Source: Oscillospiraceae bacterium
GTDB taxonomy: Bacteria > Bacillota > Clostridia > Oscillospirales > Oscillospiraceae
Reading direction: 5' to 3'
Length of the DNA: 56,762 nt
Assembly: GCA_902801295.1 (NCBI GenBank)
Contig: CADCHN010000011.1
Location: 1-56,762 of the forward strand
Positions 42,876 through 54,794 of this stretch are shown here, one piece after another (position 1 is the stretch's first letter; each line of letters opens with the position of its first letter). The translations under genes were made by a program, and so were the position numbers. The notes under the pieces are model-generated. The model worked only from the letters and a program-made list of their open reading frames with translations, searched no databases and was not told where the DNA came from.

Positions 42876-45028
42876 TTGTTCTCTCCTCTCTTGCTCTTCA
42901 TGCGTTCAATCCTGTCGCTGATGATCTTGGGACGCTCCAGTTTCGGCGCATCCGGATGCAGCAGCCAGGTCGCCGCGTAATGGGTGTCGCTGACCTTGAA
43001 CATCGGCGGCTGTTCCTCAAAATCAATCGCCATGGCATACTTGTTGCGCGGGGCAAAGGCGTCGCCCTTCGGCGGGTAGATCATGTTCGGCGGCGTGCCG
43101 GGGATGGACTCCAGCTTTTCCTTGGTGTCCAGGTCGGGCATGGAGCTCAGCAGCGCCCAGGTGTAGGGGTGGCGGGGATCGTAGAAGATCTCCTCCGCGG
43201 TGCCGTATTCCACGATCTTGCCGGCGTACATGACGGCGACACGGTCGGCCATGTTGGCCACGACGCCCAGGTCGTGCGTGATAAAGATGATGGACAGATC
43301 GCGTTCGGCCTTCAGCTTGTTGATCAGCTCCAGGATCTGGGCCTGAATCGTCACGTCCAGCGCCGTGGTGGGCTCGTCGCAGATCAGAATGTCCGGGTTG
43401 GCGGCCAGGGCGATGGCGATGACAATACGCTGGCGCATGCCGCCGGAGAACTCGAAGGGATACTGGTTGTAGCGCTTGCGCGGCTCGGCAATGCCGACTT
43501 CCTCCATCAGCTTGATGGCGCGGTCCTTGGCGATACGCTGGGTGACCCTGGCGGCTTCGCCCTTGGCGTTGGTCTTGAGGTAGTCGATCGCCTCGCGCGT
43601 CTCCTTGTCATAGTCGCGCTCGCCGCGGTGCGCCAGCAGCTCTTCGTAGTGCTGCACCTGGCGGTCGATCAGACGGACGACGTTCGCCTTGACGAGCTCC
43701 AGGTCGGTGATCGAAGCCTCGGCCACCTTCCAGTCGGGCTCTTTGCCGCGCGCGACCAGACGGTCGTGCTTTCTCTTCTGGCGCTCATAGCGCTTCTGCG
43801 CCGTGACGTTTTTCCCGATGGAGTCGAAATAACGGGCAACCTCGGCCTTCAGGCCAGGCGCGAAGGTGTAGCTCAGGCTGTCCTTCACGATAGCGAGCGG
43901 GTCGATGGTCTCGCCCACCGCCGCAGAAAGCGTCTTGACCGCGGCCGTGCACTCCGCCTTGTCGAGCTTCTCGCGCTCGAAGGTCGGTCTGGCCTGCTTG
44001 AGCGCGTCGATGGCGCGCTCCATGCTCTCGTAAGAGAGCGCGGCGGAATGGGTGATGCCCTTTTTGGCCTTTTCGTGGAAGGAAGCCATAAAGTTTTCTC
44101 CCATTTGAGCGGCCAGCTGCTCGTTGAGCTCCGGGATCGGGAGCTTCGGCAGTTCCTTGCCGGTGCACTGCAGATAATAACCGATGGCGAAGAAGTCCGG
44201 CTCGTCGAGAGCCAGCGCCTTCTTGAGGATCGCCTGCATGTCACGCAGCGCGGTGATCAGCTTCGCGGCGTCCCCGCCCTTGACGACGGGCGCGATCTGC
44301 TCCTTTGCGGAGGAGACCAGCTTTTGAAGCTGCTCAGCCTCGTCCTTGACGACGTATTCGTGGATGGAAATTTTGGCGTTATCACAGATGTTGTTGACGC
44401 GGTATTTGACGTCCTTGGCCGCGTTCTTCTCCAGCTCGAAGGCCAGAAGCTCGATGTCTCCGTCGGCCTCTCTCGCCGCTTCCTTCGCCCGGTTGTACTC
44501 TCCCTCCATGTGCACGTGCTTGTACTCAAAGTCGCTGAAGGTCTTGCACTGCTGGCTGAATTCGGATTTGGCGGCCGCGTCGCTGCCGAGCGCCTCGGCC
44601 GTACGCTGCTCCAGATTCTTCAGGTAGGTCTTGAACTTGATGCGGCTTTCCTTCTGTCTCGCCTTGCCCTTGAGGATCATGGCCTCCGTCAGCTGGCGGC
44701 CGATCTTGACGATGGGGTTCAGGCTGGACATGGGGTCCTGGAAGATCATGGAGATCTTGTCGCCGCGGATCTTATGGAAATCCTCTTCGCTGATCTTCAG
44801 AAGGTCCTTGCCGTCATAGATGATCTCGCCGGACTCGGTGATGGCGTTGGCCGCCTGGATGCCCAGGATGGCCTTGGAGGTCACGGACTTGCCGGAGCCG
44901 GACTCGCCGACGATAGCGAGGGTCTCGCCCTTGGCCAGGTCAAAGCTGATGCCGCGCACCGCCTGGACTTTGCCGTTGGTGGTGCGGAAGGAGACGCGAA
45001 GGTCGCGTACCTGCATTTTATTTTCCAT
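42872..45028 (-). CDS. oppD: Oligopeptide ABC transporter ATP-binding protein (OppD-like), greatly enlarged
   Basis: First ATPase of the importer, 718 residues against about 330 for normal OppD. Walker A GESGSGKS is at 41-48 and the Q-loop at Gln97 ([11 protein letters not shown]). The signature SGGMRQ comes only at 528-533, followed by [10 protein letters not shown] and the H-loop ITHDLG. About 375 extra residues (about 120-495) of charged, helical sequence thus separate Q-loop and signature, inside the helical subdomain that touches the permease. The catalytic motifs are intact, so it should be active. The reading frame is open throughout with normal codon use; it is not an assembly join in any obvious way. 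Confidence 0.92.
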   Translation of the reverse strand: MENKMQVRDLRVSFRTTNGKVQAVRGISFDLAKGETLAIVGESGSGKSVTSKAILGIQAANAITESGEIIYDGKDLLKISEEDFHKIRGDKISMIFQDPMSSLNPIVKIGRQLTEAMILKGKARQKESRIKFKTYLKNLEQRTAEALGSDAAAKSEFSQQCKTFSDFEYKHVHMEGEYNRAKEAAREADGDIELLAFELEKNAAKDVKYRVNNICDNAKISIHEYVVKDEAEQLQKLVSSAKEQIAPVVKGGDAAKLITALRDMQAILKKALALDEPDFFAIGYYLQCTGKELPKLPIPELNEQLAAQMGENFMASFHEKAKKGITHSAALSYESMERAIDALKQARPTFEREKLDKAECTAAVKTLSAAVGETIDPLAIVKDSLSYTFAPGLKAEVARYFDSIGKNVTAQKRYERQKRKHDRLVARGKEPDWKVAEASITDLELVKANVVRLIDRQVQHYEELLAHRGERDYDKETREAIDYLKTNAKGEAARVTQRIAKDRAIKLMEEVGIAEPRKRYNQYPFEFSGGMRQRIVIAIALAANPDILICDEPTTALDVTIQAQILELINKLKAERDLSIIFITHDLGVVANMADRVAVMYAGKIVEYGTAEEIFYDPRHPYTWALLSSMPDLDTKEKLESIPGTPPNMIYPPKGDAFAPRNKYAMAIDFEEQPPMFKVSDTHYAATWLLHPDAPKLERPKIISDRIERMKSKRGENK

Positions 45029-45030
45029 GA

Positions 45031-46572
45031 TCAGTCATCCTCCCCTCTGGTGGTCGGGTTGAACGCATCGCGCAGACCGTTGCCGAACAGGTTAAAGGAG
45101 ATGAGCAGCAGGGAGATGAACAGCGACGGGAAGAAGATTGCGTGCGGCGCCGAGGTCATGGCCACCTGGCCCTGGCTCATCAGCGTGCCGATGCTGGTGC
45201 CGGCAAAGTCGCTGAGATTGATGATGCCGAGGTAGGTCAGCTGCGTCTCGGAGCTGATGACGCTCGGGATGACCAGAGCGACGCTGGTGATGATCGTGCC
45301 GATGGAGTTGGGGAAAATGTGCTTGAACATCAGCCGCGCATCCGAGGCGCCGAGCGTGCGGGCGGCGAGAATGAACTCCTGGCCCTTGAAGCGGTAGAAC
45401 TGCCGGCGGGTCAGGGCGGCCATGCCCAGCCAGCCGGTCAGCACGAAGGCGAACAGGAACGATGGCACGACGCCCACCTTCTGCGCCAGATGCAGCTGGA
45501 ACAGGGTCGTGGCAACCACGAAGGGGATGCCGCCCAGGATGTCGCTGATACGCTCCATCGTCAGGTCGATGGCGCCGCCGTAATAGCCCTCGATCGAGCC
45601 GTAGATGGCGCCGATGAAAAGGTTGATGGCGGAGACCAGCACCGCGAAAATAATGGAGAAGCGAGCGCCGATGCCGATGGCCATAAACAGATCCTGGCCC
45701 ATGGAGTTGGTGCCGAAGAGGTAGAAGGGCTCATGGCCGTTGACATAGGTGTAGTAGTTGTAGTAGTTCACGCGGCACTGCACGGCGCCGGACTTGGCGG
45801 TAGAGTAGACATAGCTGCCGTCGTCGCCCGGGATGCGCAGGGAGTGATACTCCGCACCGGCAAGCGCCTGATTGGTGGAATAGACGGGCACGAAGTTGCC
45901 GTCCGCGTCCAGCTTGGCGGCGCCGGAGCTGTCCACCTTGTACCACAGGTTGGGGTTGTCGGTGATGCCCGCGATGTCCTTGGGCTCGACATAGGGGTAG
46001 ATCACCTGGATGCCGGTCTCGTCCTGCCAGGCCTGGATTTTTTCAAACTCGGCATAGGAGAAGACGCTGTAGATCATGCCCTTCTCGTAGTACTGGTTGG
46101 TCTCGATGGTATAGCTGTACACGTCGCGGGTTTTGCCGCGGTGGGTGGTCTGCGTGGTGACCGTGTTGAGGATCCGCAGCACCGGGTCGCGCCCGGTCTC
46201 CTCCGCGATGCCGCGCCAGAAGGTCATGCTCTTTTCGTTCTGACTGGAGCGGGTCGTCGCACCGTCAAAGATGCCGATGTGCTTTTCCGCAATCGCCTCA
46301 ACATAAGGGGCATAGCTCTGATAGAACCTGTCCTTGTCGTTGATGGTGTAGGGGGAAATGATCGGAGAAACCAGCGCGAAGATCAGCAGAAACGCAATGA
46401 TGAACGCAGCGACAACAGAGGACTTATTCTTGCGGAAACGCAGCCAGGCATCCGCGAGATAGCTGCGGGACTTGGTCTCCAGCTTGGTGTCGTGGAGCGC
46501 CGTGTCCATCTGCGTAAAGACAAACCGCGATTTGTCTATATGTTGATAAGCATTATTCTTGTTATCTGTCAT
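45031..46572 (-). CDS. oppC: Oligopeptide ABC transporter permease (OppC-like) with large external insertion
   Basis: Permease of 513 residues, against about 300 for typical OppC. The cytoplasmic N-terminus and first helix (VVAAFIIAFLLIFALVSPII, about 54-73) are followed by about 210 residues of polar sequence (roughly 75-285) before FGTNSMGQDLFM, the segment that normally follows helix one closely. The rest holds five helices and the EAA loop RTLGASDARLMFKHIFPNS. The insert would lie outside the cell, where the binding protein docks. It overlaps oppB by four bases. Confidence 0.92.
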   Translation of the reverse strand: MTDNKNNAYQHIDKSRFVFTQMDTALHDTKLETKSRSYLADAWLRFRKNKSSVVAAFIIAFLLIFALVSPIISPYTINDKDRFYQSYAPYVEAIAEKHIGIFDGATTRSSQNEKSMTFWRGIAEETGRDPVLRILNTVTTQTTHRGKTRDVYSYTIETNQYYEKGMIYSVFSYAEFEKIQAWQDETGIQVIYPYVEPKDIAGITDNPNLWYKVDSSGAAKLDADGNFVPVYSTNQALAGAEYHSLRIPGDDGSYVYSTAKSGAVQCRVNYYNYYTYVNGHEPFYLFGTNSMGQDLFMAIGIGARFSIIFAVLVSAINLFIGAIYGSIEGYYGGAIDLTMERISDILGGIPFVVATTLFQLHLAQKVGVVPSFLFAFVLTGWLGMAALTRRQFYRFKGQEFILAARTLGASDARLMFKHIFPNSIGTIITSVALVIPSVISSETQLTYLGIINLSDFAGTSIGTLMSQGQVAMTSAPHAIFFPSLFISLLLISFNLFGNGLRDAFNPTTRGEDD

Positions 46573-47522
46573 TTCTTCGACCCCATTCTGATCCGCGGAT
46601 CAATAAATCCGTAGCTGATGTCGACCACAATGCCGGCGGCCAGACCGATTGCCGTGTAGAAGCAGGAGTCCAGCATGAAGATATTGTAGTCGCGGCCGTT
46701 GATAGCGTTCAGGTAAAGGTTGCCGACGCCGGGGATCGCAAAGATCTTCTCAATGACGAGGGAACCGGCCATGATGCCGATGAACTCACCGAAAATGGCC
46801 GGGACCACGACCACCGCGCAGTTTTTCAGCGCGTGGCGGACTGTCGCCTGGGCACGGGTCAGGCCCTTGGTGCGCGCCAGCAGCATGAACTCGCTGGTCA
46901 GCACCTCAGTCAGCTCGGCACGGGTCGTTCTGGTAAATCCGGCAATAACGGTGAAGGAGAGGGACAGCACCGCGGGCAGCATACTGACAAACATGCCCCA
47001 GCTGAGCCAGTCCGTGCCGGCCTTCATCAAAAACGGGAACCAGCCCAGCTTGAAGCTGAGCACATACTGAATAATAAAGGCGTACACAAAGCTGGGCACC
47101 GAGATGACGATCATGGTCAGCGTCGAAATGGTGTAGTCGATCCAGGTATTCTTCTTCAGAGCCGCCCAAACGCCAAGCGCAATGCCGATTGGGATACTCA
47201 GAATAATGGAATACAGGTTAACGATGACCGTCGCGGGAAGCTTGGTGAGGAAAATCGCGGCGACGTCCTGGCCGAAGTAGAGCTTATCGCTGACACCCCA
47301 GTCAAATTTCGTGACGACGTTTTTCAGGAAGATCCAGAACTGTACCAGATACGGCTTGTTGTATCCGGCGGCCTCACGTCTCAGTTCTATGATCTTGGTA
47401 TGCGGGTCATTCAGCGGCAGCTCGGCCGGCGGCAGCATGCGCACCAGCACAAAGCAGATCAGGGTAATCACGAGCAGAGTAAAGAGCATCAGAAAGATTC
47501 TCTTGACAATATACTTGCCCAT
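46569..47522 (-). CDS. oppB: Oligopeptide ABC transporter permease (OppB-like)
   Basis: A 317-residue permease of normal size with six helices. It starts MGKYIVKRIFLMLFTLLVIT, the family's opening, and has the EAA loop RTKGLTRAQATVRHALKN for contact with the ATPases. AGGTATTTT-type weak sequence precedes the ATG at 47522 (GGGAGG is present a few bases earlier). It is separated from the binding-protein gene by 224 bp containing two hairpins, so it is probably expressed at a lower level than the lipoprotein. Confidence 0.95.
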   Translation of the reverse strand: MGKYIVKRIFLMLFTLLVITLICFVLVRMLPPAELPLNDPHTKIIELRREAAGYNKPYLVQFWIFLKNVVTKFDWGVSDKLYFGQDVAAIFLTKLPATVIVNLYSIILSIPIGIALGVWAALKKNTWIDYTISTLTMIVISVPSFVYAFIIQYVLSFKLGWFPFLMKAGTDWLSWGMFVSMLPAVLSLSFTVIAGFTRTTRAELTEVLTSEFMLLARTKGLTRAQATVRHALKNCAVVVVPAIFGEFIGIMAGSLVIEKIFAIPGVGNLYLNAINGRDYNIFMLDSCFYTAIGLAAGIVVDISYGFIDPRIRMGSKK

Positions 47523-47581
47523 AAAATACCTCCCCCCATCGTATTATTTCGGTTTGCGTTGTTTGGATGCCCCTGCGCTTG

Positions 47582-47704
47582 TAAAAGCCGCGTCATGAAG
47601 GCACGGCGCGGCTTTTAGTAATGCAGCGGCAACAGGATGCGCATGGGACGGCCGAGCATTTTTTAACTCAATAGTTGCAGGGGCAAAGGCCCCTGCAACT
47701 ATTG
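47582..47704 (-). repeat. Two intercistronic hairpins between binding protein and permease genes
   Basis: The stretch 47523-47746 holds no gene. Hairpin 1 (47669-47704): perfect 16-bp arms, loop AAAG, 42 bases after the lipoprotein stop. Hairpin 2 (47582-47617): 11-bp arms TAAAAGCCGCG, loop of 14. Neither has a minus-strand T-run. Such hairpins often protect the upstream mRNA part from 3' exonucleases and lower downstream expression, as in other binding-protein operons. Confidence 0.75.
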
Positions 47705-47746
47705 GAAATGTTTGCTCGGTAAAGTGTCAGACGAAGCGGCCGACGA

Positions 47747-50272
47747 TTAGTAGGTCAGCTCTCCGCCCTCGGCAGCGACGTAGGCAGCCCAGTCAGCATC
47801 GTTGTAGTTGTACTTCAGGTACTGGATGCCGCCGCGGCCCATGATGGGATTGTACTCGTCGACGACATAGAAGACCTGCTTGGACAGCAGAGCAGCGGAC
47901 GCATCCTGCAGCATGGGCAGGTAGTCGTAGGTGCCGAGGATCACGGTCTCGATGGCGGCCAGGATGTCCAGACGAGTCTCAACATCAGCAATGCCGTCGC
48001 CGAAGCAGTAATCCTTGCCGTTGTCGGCAGTGACGGTGGCGCCGTTCAGGGCGTCGGACCATCTGTGGATATCCATGGTGATCTCTTCGCCTTCAACCTC
48101 GAGGGTCATATCGACGTCGTCAGAGACGAACCACTGGCCGTCATACTGGTAGGAAGGATTGACGTACAGATCGGTCAGGCCGAACGGGTTGAGCGCAGAA
48201 CCGGACCAGCCGCCCAGAACGGTGTCGGCCAGGCCAGCCTTGATCTTGTTGGACCAGTCGTTGCCGTAAGGCGCGGACTTGGCAAACTTGATCTTGCCGT
48301 CGAACGGAGTGCCGGCAGTGACCTCGGCCATCTTCTCGTTGAGGTAGTCGATGGTGCGGGTCATGAAGTCGGAGTCGGAGCTCATGGAGTACTCCAGAGT
48401 GATGGTCTGATCGCTGACGCCGTCGTTGTCGGCATCGGTGATGTAACCGGCCTCGAGGCCTTCCGCAAAGGCAGTCGCGAACAGCTCCTTGGCGGTCTCG
48501 GGATCGTAACCGGTGATGGAGGCGACAGCAGCGTCGAGATCGCCGCCGAAGTCGTCAACGTTCACGGAGTAGAACGCGCACAGGGCCTTCTTGGCCTGGT
48601 CGGTGTCGCGGTAGCGGGCGCCGGTGTCGGGGTCATAGATGTAGGCGTTGCCGATGATGCCGTAGCCGCCGGAACGGGACGGGGAAACAGTGGAAGCGAA
48701 GAGCTCCTTGTCGTAGGTAACGGCGATGGCCTTGCGGAAGTTGAGGTTGGTCAGCATCTGCAGGTCGGCAGTAGCGGTGTCGAAGTCGGCAGCGGCTTCG
48801 CGGTTCTCAATGGCCTGCTTGTAGCCGTTGAGGATCAGGAAGAAGATGGTCTCGGAAGGAGTGAAGTAGACATAGTCGGAGTTGCGGTAGGTCGCGAAGT
48901 CGGAAGCCTGCAGGCCGTAGGTCATCAGCTCGCCCTTCAGGAACATGAGCTTGCGGGTCTCAGCCTCAGCAACAACCTCGGTCTCGATGATGTCGGTCTG
49001 ATACATCGGGTAGGTCTCGCCGTCCTCAGGATCGACGTAGACATGCTTGCCGTCGGTCCAGCCGTACCAGTTCTCGTTCTTCTCGAACTTCATGAACTTG
49101 TCGGCCTGGTAGGTGACGAGCTTGTAGGGGCCGTAGGAAGAGGTGGTCTCCACGCTGGTGTTGTAGGTGGAGCTCCAGACGCCGTTGGACTCGGAGAGGT
49201 TGGCCTCGTAGAGGTCTTCCTTCACGATCCAGTTGCTGGACAGGTTGTACAGAAGGTTGAAGCCGGCCAGGCTCTTACCGAAGACCAGGGTGATCTGGTA
49301 GTCGCCGCTCTTGAAGCAGCCAACGGTGGTGTCGTAGTCAAGGCCGGTCTCGTACTGACCGGTGATGGTGTAGAGCTCGTCAGCGGAGTAGGCTTCGTAG
49401 GCAGCGCCGGCGCCAAGGTACTCGTCATAGAGCTGCTTGCCGCTGAAAGCGTCGTCCACGTTCTCGCCGTACACGGTCTCGTCGGTGACAGAGACGTACT
49501 GAGGCAGCGCATTGCCCTCAGCATCGGTGTAGCTGGCGTCGGCATTCCAGAAGTCGTAGGCATCCACAAGCAGGTCCTCGACATTGCCGCCCGCAGCCAG
49601 GAACTCGCTGGTGCTCACACCGATGGGGCTGTACTCGAGCTGGCCCTGCAGGGCGTAGTTCTCAGCACCCGCGATGCACAGGTCGCCGGCATAGTAGTCG
49701 GTGGCACGGTAGTTCAGCAGGTCAGGATTGAGCAGCTGCTTCATGGAGTAGACATAGGTGTCGGCATTGATGGGGGTGCCGTCCTCCCAAACCGCGTTGG
49801 GGTTCAGGTCGATGGTGTAGGCGTAGCCGGCGGTGGCGGACTCGGGGATGTTAAACTCCGGGCGCTCAGCCTTGATCTGCTCGGTCACGTCGACAGGCTC
49901 GGAAGCCGCCATCTCGGGGACGATCACATAGCCGGTGTAGGGTTCCTTGCCCTCAACCGGGTGCAGCTCATCGTTGAACCAGAAGCTGTACAGACCTGCA
50001 CGAAGGAAGTCAGCGGGATAGCTGTCGTCCGTGGTCTGGTAGGTGTGGGGGTTCCAGTTGGTTGCCATGGTGGAAACAGAATCCTGATACGTATAGGTAG
50101 CAGGTTCAGCAGGGGTCTCGGCAGGCTGCTCAGCGGGCTGCTCAGCAGGCTGCTCGGCAGGCTGCTCGGTGGGCTGTTCGGCTGCCGGGGTCTTCTCACC
50201 GCAGGCGGCCAGAGCAAACAGCATAGCCAGCGCCAGCACGAGGGCGAGAAGCTTGGACAGATTCTTGCTCAT
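47747..50272 (-). CDS. Oligopeptide-binding lipoprotein, enlarged (SBP family 5)
   Basis: Extracellular substrate-binding lipoprotein, 841 residues against 520-600 for typical OppA. The signal peptide ends at the lipobox LAAC, with Cys24 as lipidation site, followed by a Glu-Gln-Pro-Ala repeat spacer (residues about 30-56) that holds the domain off the membrane. Family 5 binding-protein features include TYVYSMKQLLNPDLL and YDKELFASTVSPSR. First gene of the transporter operon, strongly expressed by its position and followed by protective hairpins. The extra length matches the enlarged OppC loop and ATPases. Confidence 0.92.
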   Translation of the reverse strand: MSKNLSKLLALVLALAMLFALAACGEKTPAAEQPTEQPAEQPAEQPAEQPAETPAEPATYTYQDSVSTMATNWNPHTYQTTDDSYPADFLRAGLYSFWFNDELHPVEGKEPYTGYVIVPEMAASEPVDVTEQIKAERPEFNIPESATAGYAYTIDLNPNAVWEDGTPINADTYVYSMKQLLNPDLLNYRATDYYAGDLCIAGAENYALQGQLEYSPIGVSTSEFLAAGGNVEDLLVDAYDFWNADASYTDAEGNALPQYVSVTDETVYGENVDDAFSGKQLYDEYLGAGAAYEAYSADELYTITGQYETGLDYDTTVGCFKSGDYQITLVFGKSLAGFNLLYNLSSNWIVKEDLYEANLSESNGVWSSTYNTSVETTSSYGPYKLVTYQADKFMKFEKNENWYGWTDGKHVYVDPEDGETYPMYQTDIIETEVVAEAETRKLMFLKGELMTYGLQASDFATYRNSDYVYFTPSETIFFLILNGYKQAIENREAAADFDTATADLQMLTNLNFRKAIAVTYDKELFASTVSPSRSGGYGIIGNAYIYDPDTGARYRDTDQAKKALCAFYSVNVDDFGGDLDAAVASITGYDPETAKELFATAFAEGLEAGYITDADNDGVSDQTITLEYSMSSDSDFMTRTIDYLNEKMAEVTAGTPFDGKIKFAKSAPYGNDWSNKIKAGLADTVLGGWSGSALNPFGLTDLYVNPSYQYDGQWFVSDDVDMTLEVEGEEITMDIHRWSDALNGATVTADNGKDYCFGDGIADVETRLDILAAIETVILGTYDYLPMLQDASAALLSKQVFYVVDEYNPIMGRGGIQYLKYNYNDADWAAYVAAEGGELTY
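50124..50183 (-). repeat. Five 12-bp tandem repeats encoding the EQPA spacer
   Basis: Five consecutive 12-bp units of the form GGCTGCTCAGCA (plus strand) with a few substitutions encode Glu-Gln-Pro-Ala/Thr repeats after the lipobox. Copy number may vary by slippage without changing frame. Confidence 0.85.
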
Positions 50273-50440
50273 TTTTTCATTTCCTCCTTATATGTTTTTA
50301 TTAAACGCACATGATGTACGGATAATAAACCTGTTGTTGTGCACGGCCGCCTTCCATGCTCTGCCTTGGCGGCCCGGCCGCGCGGTTCGGTTGCAAAAGG
50401 GAAAAATATACGATCCCCTCTGTTCACAAATCTGTAAAAT

Positions 50441-50469
50441 ATATTATCATAAAGCCCATCCAATTACAA
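50441..50469 (-). promoter_or_regulatory. Promoter of the peptide-transporter operon
   Basis: On the minus strand TTGTAA (50464-50469), 17 bases, TAATAT (50441-50446). The leader is about 160 bases. The whole gap 50273-50664 is AT-rich and holds no gene. Confidence 0.6.
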
Positions 50470-50512
50470 GCGACAATTGCCGGCTTTCATATTATTCACC
50501 CTGATATTATGC

Positions 50513-50544
50513 AATCTGCCCGGATTCGCCGGGCAGATTTTTGT
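50513..50544. terminator. Hairpin in the gap before the transporter promoter
   Basis: Arms AATCTGCCCGG and complement around ATTCG, then TTTTTG on the plus strand. No plus-strand gene precedes it, and on the minus strand it follows the FabG-like gene without a T-run. Its direction is therefore uncertain. Confidence 0.5.
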
Positions 50545-50651
50545 AGATTCTTGTTAATTTTCGCTTATGATTTCTATGCAAAACGACGAAGCCGGGGATA
50601 GAATATTCAAAAAAAATTTTGCATATGCATTCGAGAAATGAATGAATCACC

Positions 50652-50680
50652 ATTTTTTATCGGTTCAGCCGATAAAAAAT
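50652..50680 (-). terminator. Hairpin overlapping the end of the FabG-like gene
   Basis: Arms ATTTTTTATCGG and CCGATAAAAAAT pair perfectly over 12 bp around TTCAG. The last four codons and the stop of the FabG-like gene lie inside the structure, so termination or 3' end protection would include coding bases. Confidence 0.55.
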
Positions 50681-51405
50681 CCGCCGTCGCACTGCAAAAC
50701 CTGCCCCGTGGTGTAGCTCGCCTCCTCCGCGAGATACAAAACCGCGCGGGCGATCTCCTCCGGCTGCCCCAGGCGGCCCATTGGGATCGTCTCCTGCGCC
50801 AGCGCGTCCAGGGTCTCACGGCCGAGCACCTGCACCATGTCGGTGTCGATGACGCCGGGCGCGACGCAGTTGACGCGGATGCCGCTCGGCGCGAGTTCCG
50901 CAGCGAGCGAGCGGCTGAGGCCGATGAGGGCGTGCTTGGTGGCGGCGTAGGCCGTCTCGCAGGAGGCGCCGTGGCTGCCCCAGATGGAGCTGACGAAGAT
51001 CATGCATCCGCTGTGCTCGTGCAGCATGTGCCCCAGTACGGCCTGGGCGCAATGGAAGGCGCCGTTCAGGTTCACGTCGAAAATGCGCTTCCACCAGTCC
51101 GGGCTGATGTCCTGGAACAGGTGCTGCTCGGCGATACCGGCGTTCGAGACCAGCAGCGTCACCGGGCCGAGCTCGCGCTCTACGCGCGCGACCATGGCGT
51201 TCACCGCCTCGCGGTCTGCCACATCCGCCCGATGGGTAATCACGCGGCAGCCCTCGGCGGTGAGCTGGGCGGCCAGCGCCTCCGCTGCATCCTCGCGCTC
51301 GATATAGTTGATGCACACCGCGTATCCCGCCCGGGCGAGGGCGGCGGCCGTCGCCGCGCCGATGCCTCGGGAGGAACCGGTGACCAATGCTACCTTATTT
51401 TGCAT
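50665..51405 (-). CDS. fabG: Short-chain dehydrogenase, 3-oxoacyl-ACP reductase-like
   Basis: A classical SDR of 246 residues. The nucleotide site is TGSSRGIGAAT (glycine motif), NAG is in VSNAGIAEQH, and the catalytic residues are Ser in FVSSIWG and Tyr-x3-Lys in YAATKHALI. The C-terminal LGQPEEIARAVLYLAEEAS and TTGQVLQCDGG are FabG-like. Located 15 bp after plsC on the same transcript, so a role in fatty-acyl or lipid synthesis is likely, but SDR specificity cannot be fixed by sequence and other alcohol substrates are possible. Confidence 0.85.
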   Translation of the reverse strand: MQNKVALVTGSSRGIGAATAAALARAGYAVCINYIEREDAAEALAAQLTAEGCRVITHRADVADREAVNAMVARVERELGPVTLLVSNAGIAEQHLFQDISPDWWKRIFDVNLNGAFHCAQAVLGHMLHEHSGCMIFVSSIWGSHGASCETAYAATKHALIGLSRSLAAELAPSGIRVNCVAPGVIDTDMVQVLGRETLDALAQETIPMGRLGQPEEIARAVLYLAEEASYTTGQVLQCDGGFFIG

Positions 51406-51420
51406 GATTTGAATCCTCCG

Positions 51421-53903
<2,483 letters not shown>

Positions 53904-53928
53904 TTCGGAATGGATATTGGAGAAAGAC

Positions 53929-54744
53929 ATGGATTATACCAAGCTGAAAAACTGCGAGCTGTTCCTCTTTGACATGGACGGCACGCTCTATCTGGGTGAC
54001 GAGGTCTACGACGGCGCCGTGGCGCTGATGGAGGATCTGCCGCGTCTGGGCAAGAAGTACATCTATCTGACGAACAACTCCTCCCGCGCGGGCACGGATT
54101 ACATCACCCGTCTGCGCCGCCTGGGCTTCCCCTGTGAGGCGGAGAACGTCTTTACCTCCGGCATGGCCACCGGCCTCTACCTCAACCAGCGCCATCCCGG
54201 CGCGAGCGTCTATCTCGCCGGCACCCGCGCCTATTACCGCGAGCTGCAGAGCTACGGCATCCGTCTCGTCAACGACGAGCTGGGTCACACCGAAGCTGAG
54301 GACGTGGACGTGGTGGTGCAGGGCTTCGACACGGAGCTCGTGTACGAAAAGCTCGACCGCGCCGTGCATTATCTCCGCCGCGGCGCGGCCTTCATCGCCG
54401 CCAACCCCGACTGGGTCTGCCCGATGCCGCGCGGCGAGGTCCTGCCCGACTGCGGCAGCATCTGCGCACTGCTGACCGCCTCCTCCGGCGTCAAGCCCGA
54501 GTTTATCGGCAAGCCCAACCGCAACATGATCGACGTGATATCCGCCATGACCGGCATCCCCAATGAGAAGATCTGCGCTGTGGGCGACCGGCTCTATACC
54601 GACATTGCCGTGGCCCAGAACGCGGGCAGCGTCTCGGTGCTGGTGCTCTCGGGCGAGACCAGCCCGGAGATGGCCGCCGCCGCGGAGCGGCAGCCGGACT
54701 ACATCCTCCCCAGCGTCAAAGAGCTGCACGAGGTACTGCAATAA
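53929..54744 (+). CDS. HAD-IIA phosphatase (NagD/glycerol-3-phosphate phosphatase-like)
   Basis: A 271-residue HAD phosphatase starting at ATG 53929. Motif I is FLFDMDGTLYLG, with the nucleophile and acid aspartates, motif II LTNNSS, motif III lysine in FIGKPNRNM and motif IV VGDRLYTDIA. The C2a-type cap lies between motifs II and III. Relatives dephosphorylate p-nitrophenyl phosphate, nucleotides or glycerol 3-phosphate. It is 25 bp after glpK, so a glycerol-3-phosphate salvage or overflow role is the context-based guess. Confidence 0.9.
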   Translation: MDYTKLKNCELFLFDMDGTLYLGDEVYDGAVALMEDLPRLGKKYIYLTNNSSRAGTDYITRLRRLGFPCEAENVFTSGMATGLYLNQRHPGASVYLAGTRAYYRELQSYGIRLVNDELGHTEAEDVDVVVQGFDTELVYEKLDRAVHYLRRGAAFIAANPDWVCPMPRGEVLPDCGSICALLTASSGVKPEFIGKPNRNMIDVISAMTGIPNEKICAVGDRLYTDIAVAQNAGSVSVLVLSGETSPEMAAAAERQPDYILPSVKELHEVLQ

Positions 54745-54754
54745 AACATCAAAG

Positions 54755-54779
54755 CGGCGGGAGCTGTGCGCTCCCGCCG
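54755..54779 (+). terminator. Hairpin after the glpK-HAD pair
   Basis: Arms CGGCGGGAG and complement with a CTGTGCG loop, 10 bases after the HAD stop. No T-run follows, so it may be partial; the next gene begins 16 bases later. Confidence 0.6.
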
Positions 54780-54794
54780 AGATTGGATCTGCCT

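Noticed and set aside
50124..50183. CRISPR-like or regulatory tandem repeat
   Set aside because: Units are directly adjacent without spacers and encode the in-frame EQPA lipoprotein spacer.
48065..50314. 749-codon plus-strand frame opposite the peptide-binding lipoprotein
   Set aside because: Val/Gly/Leu-rich shadow; the minus-strand gene has a lipobox and a promoter.
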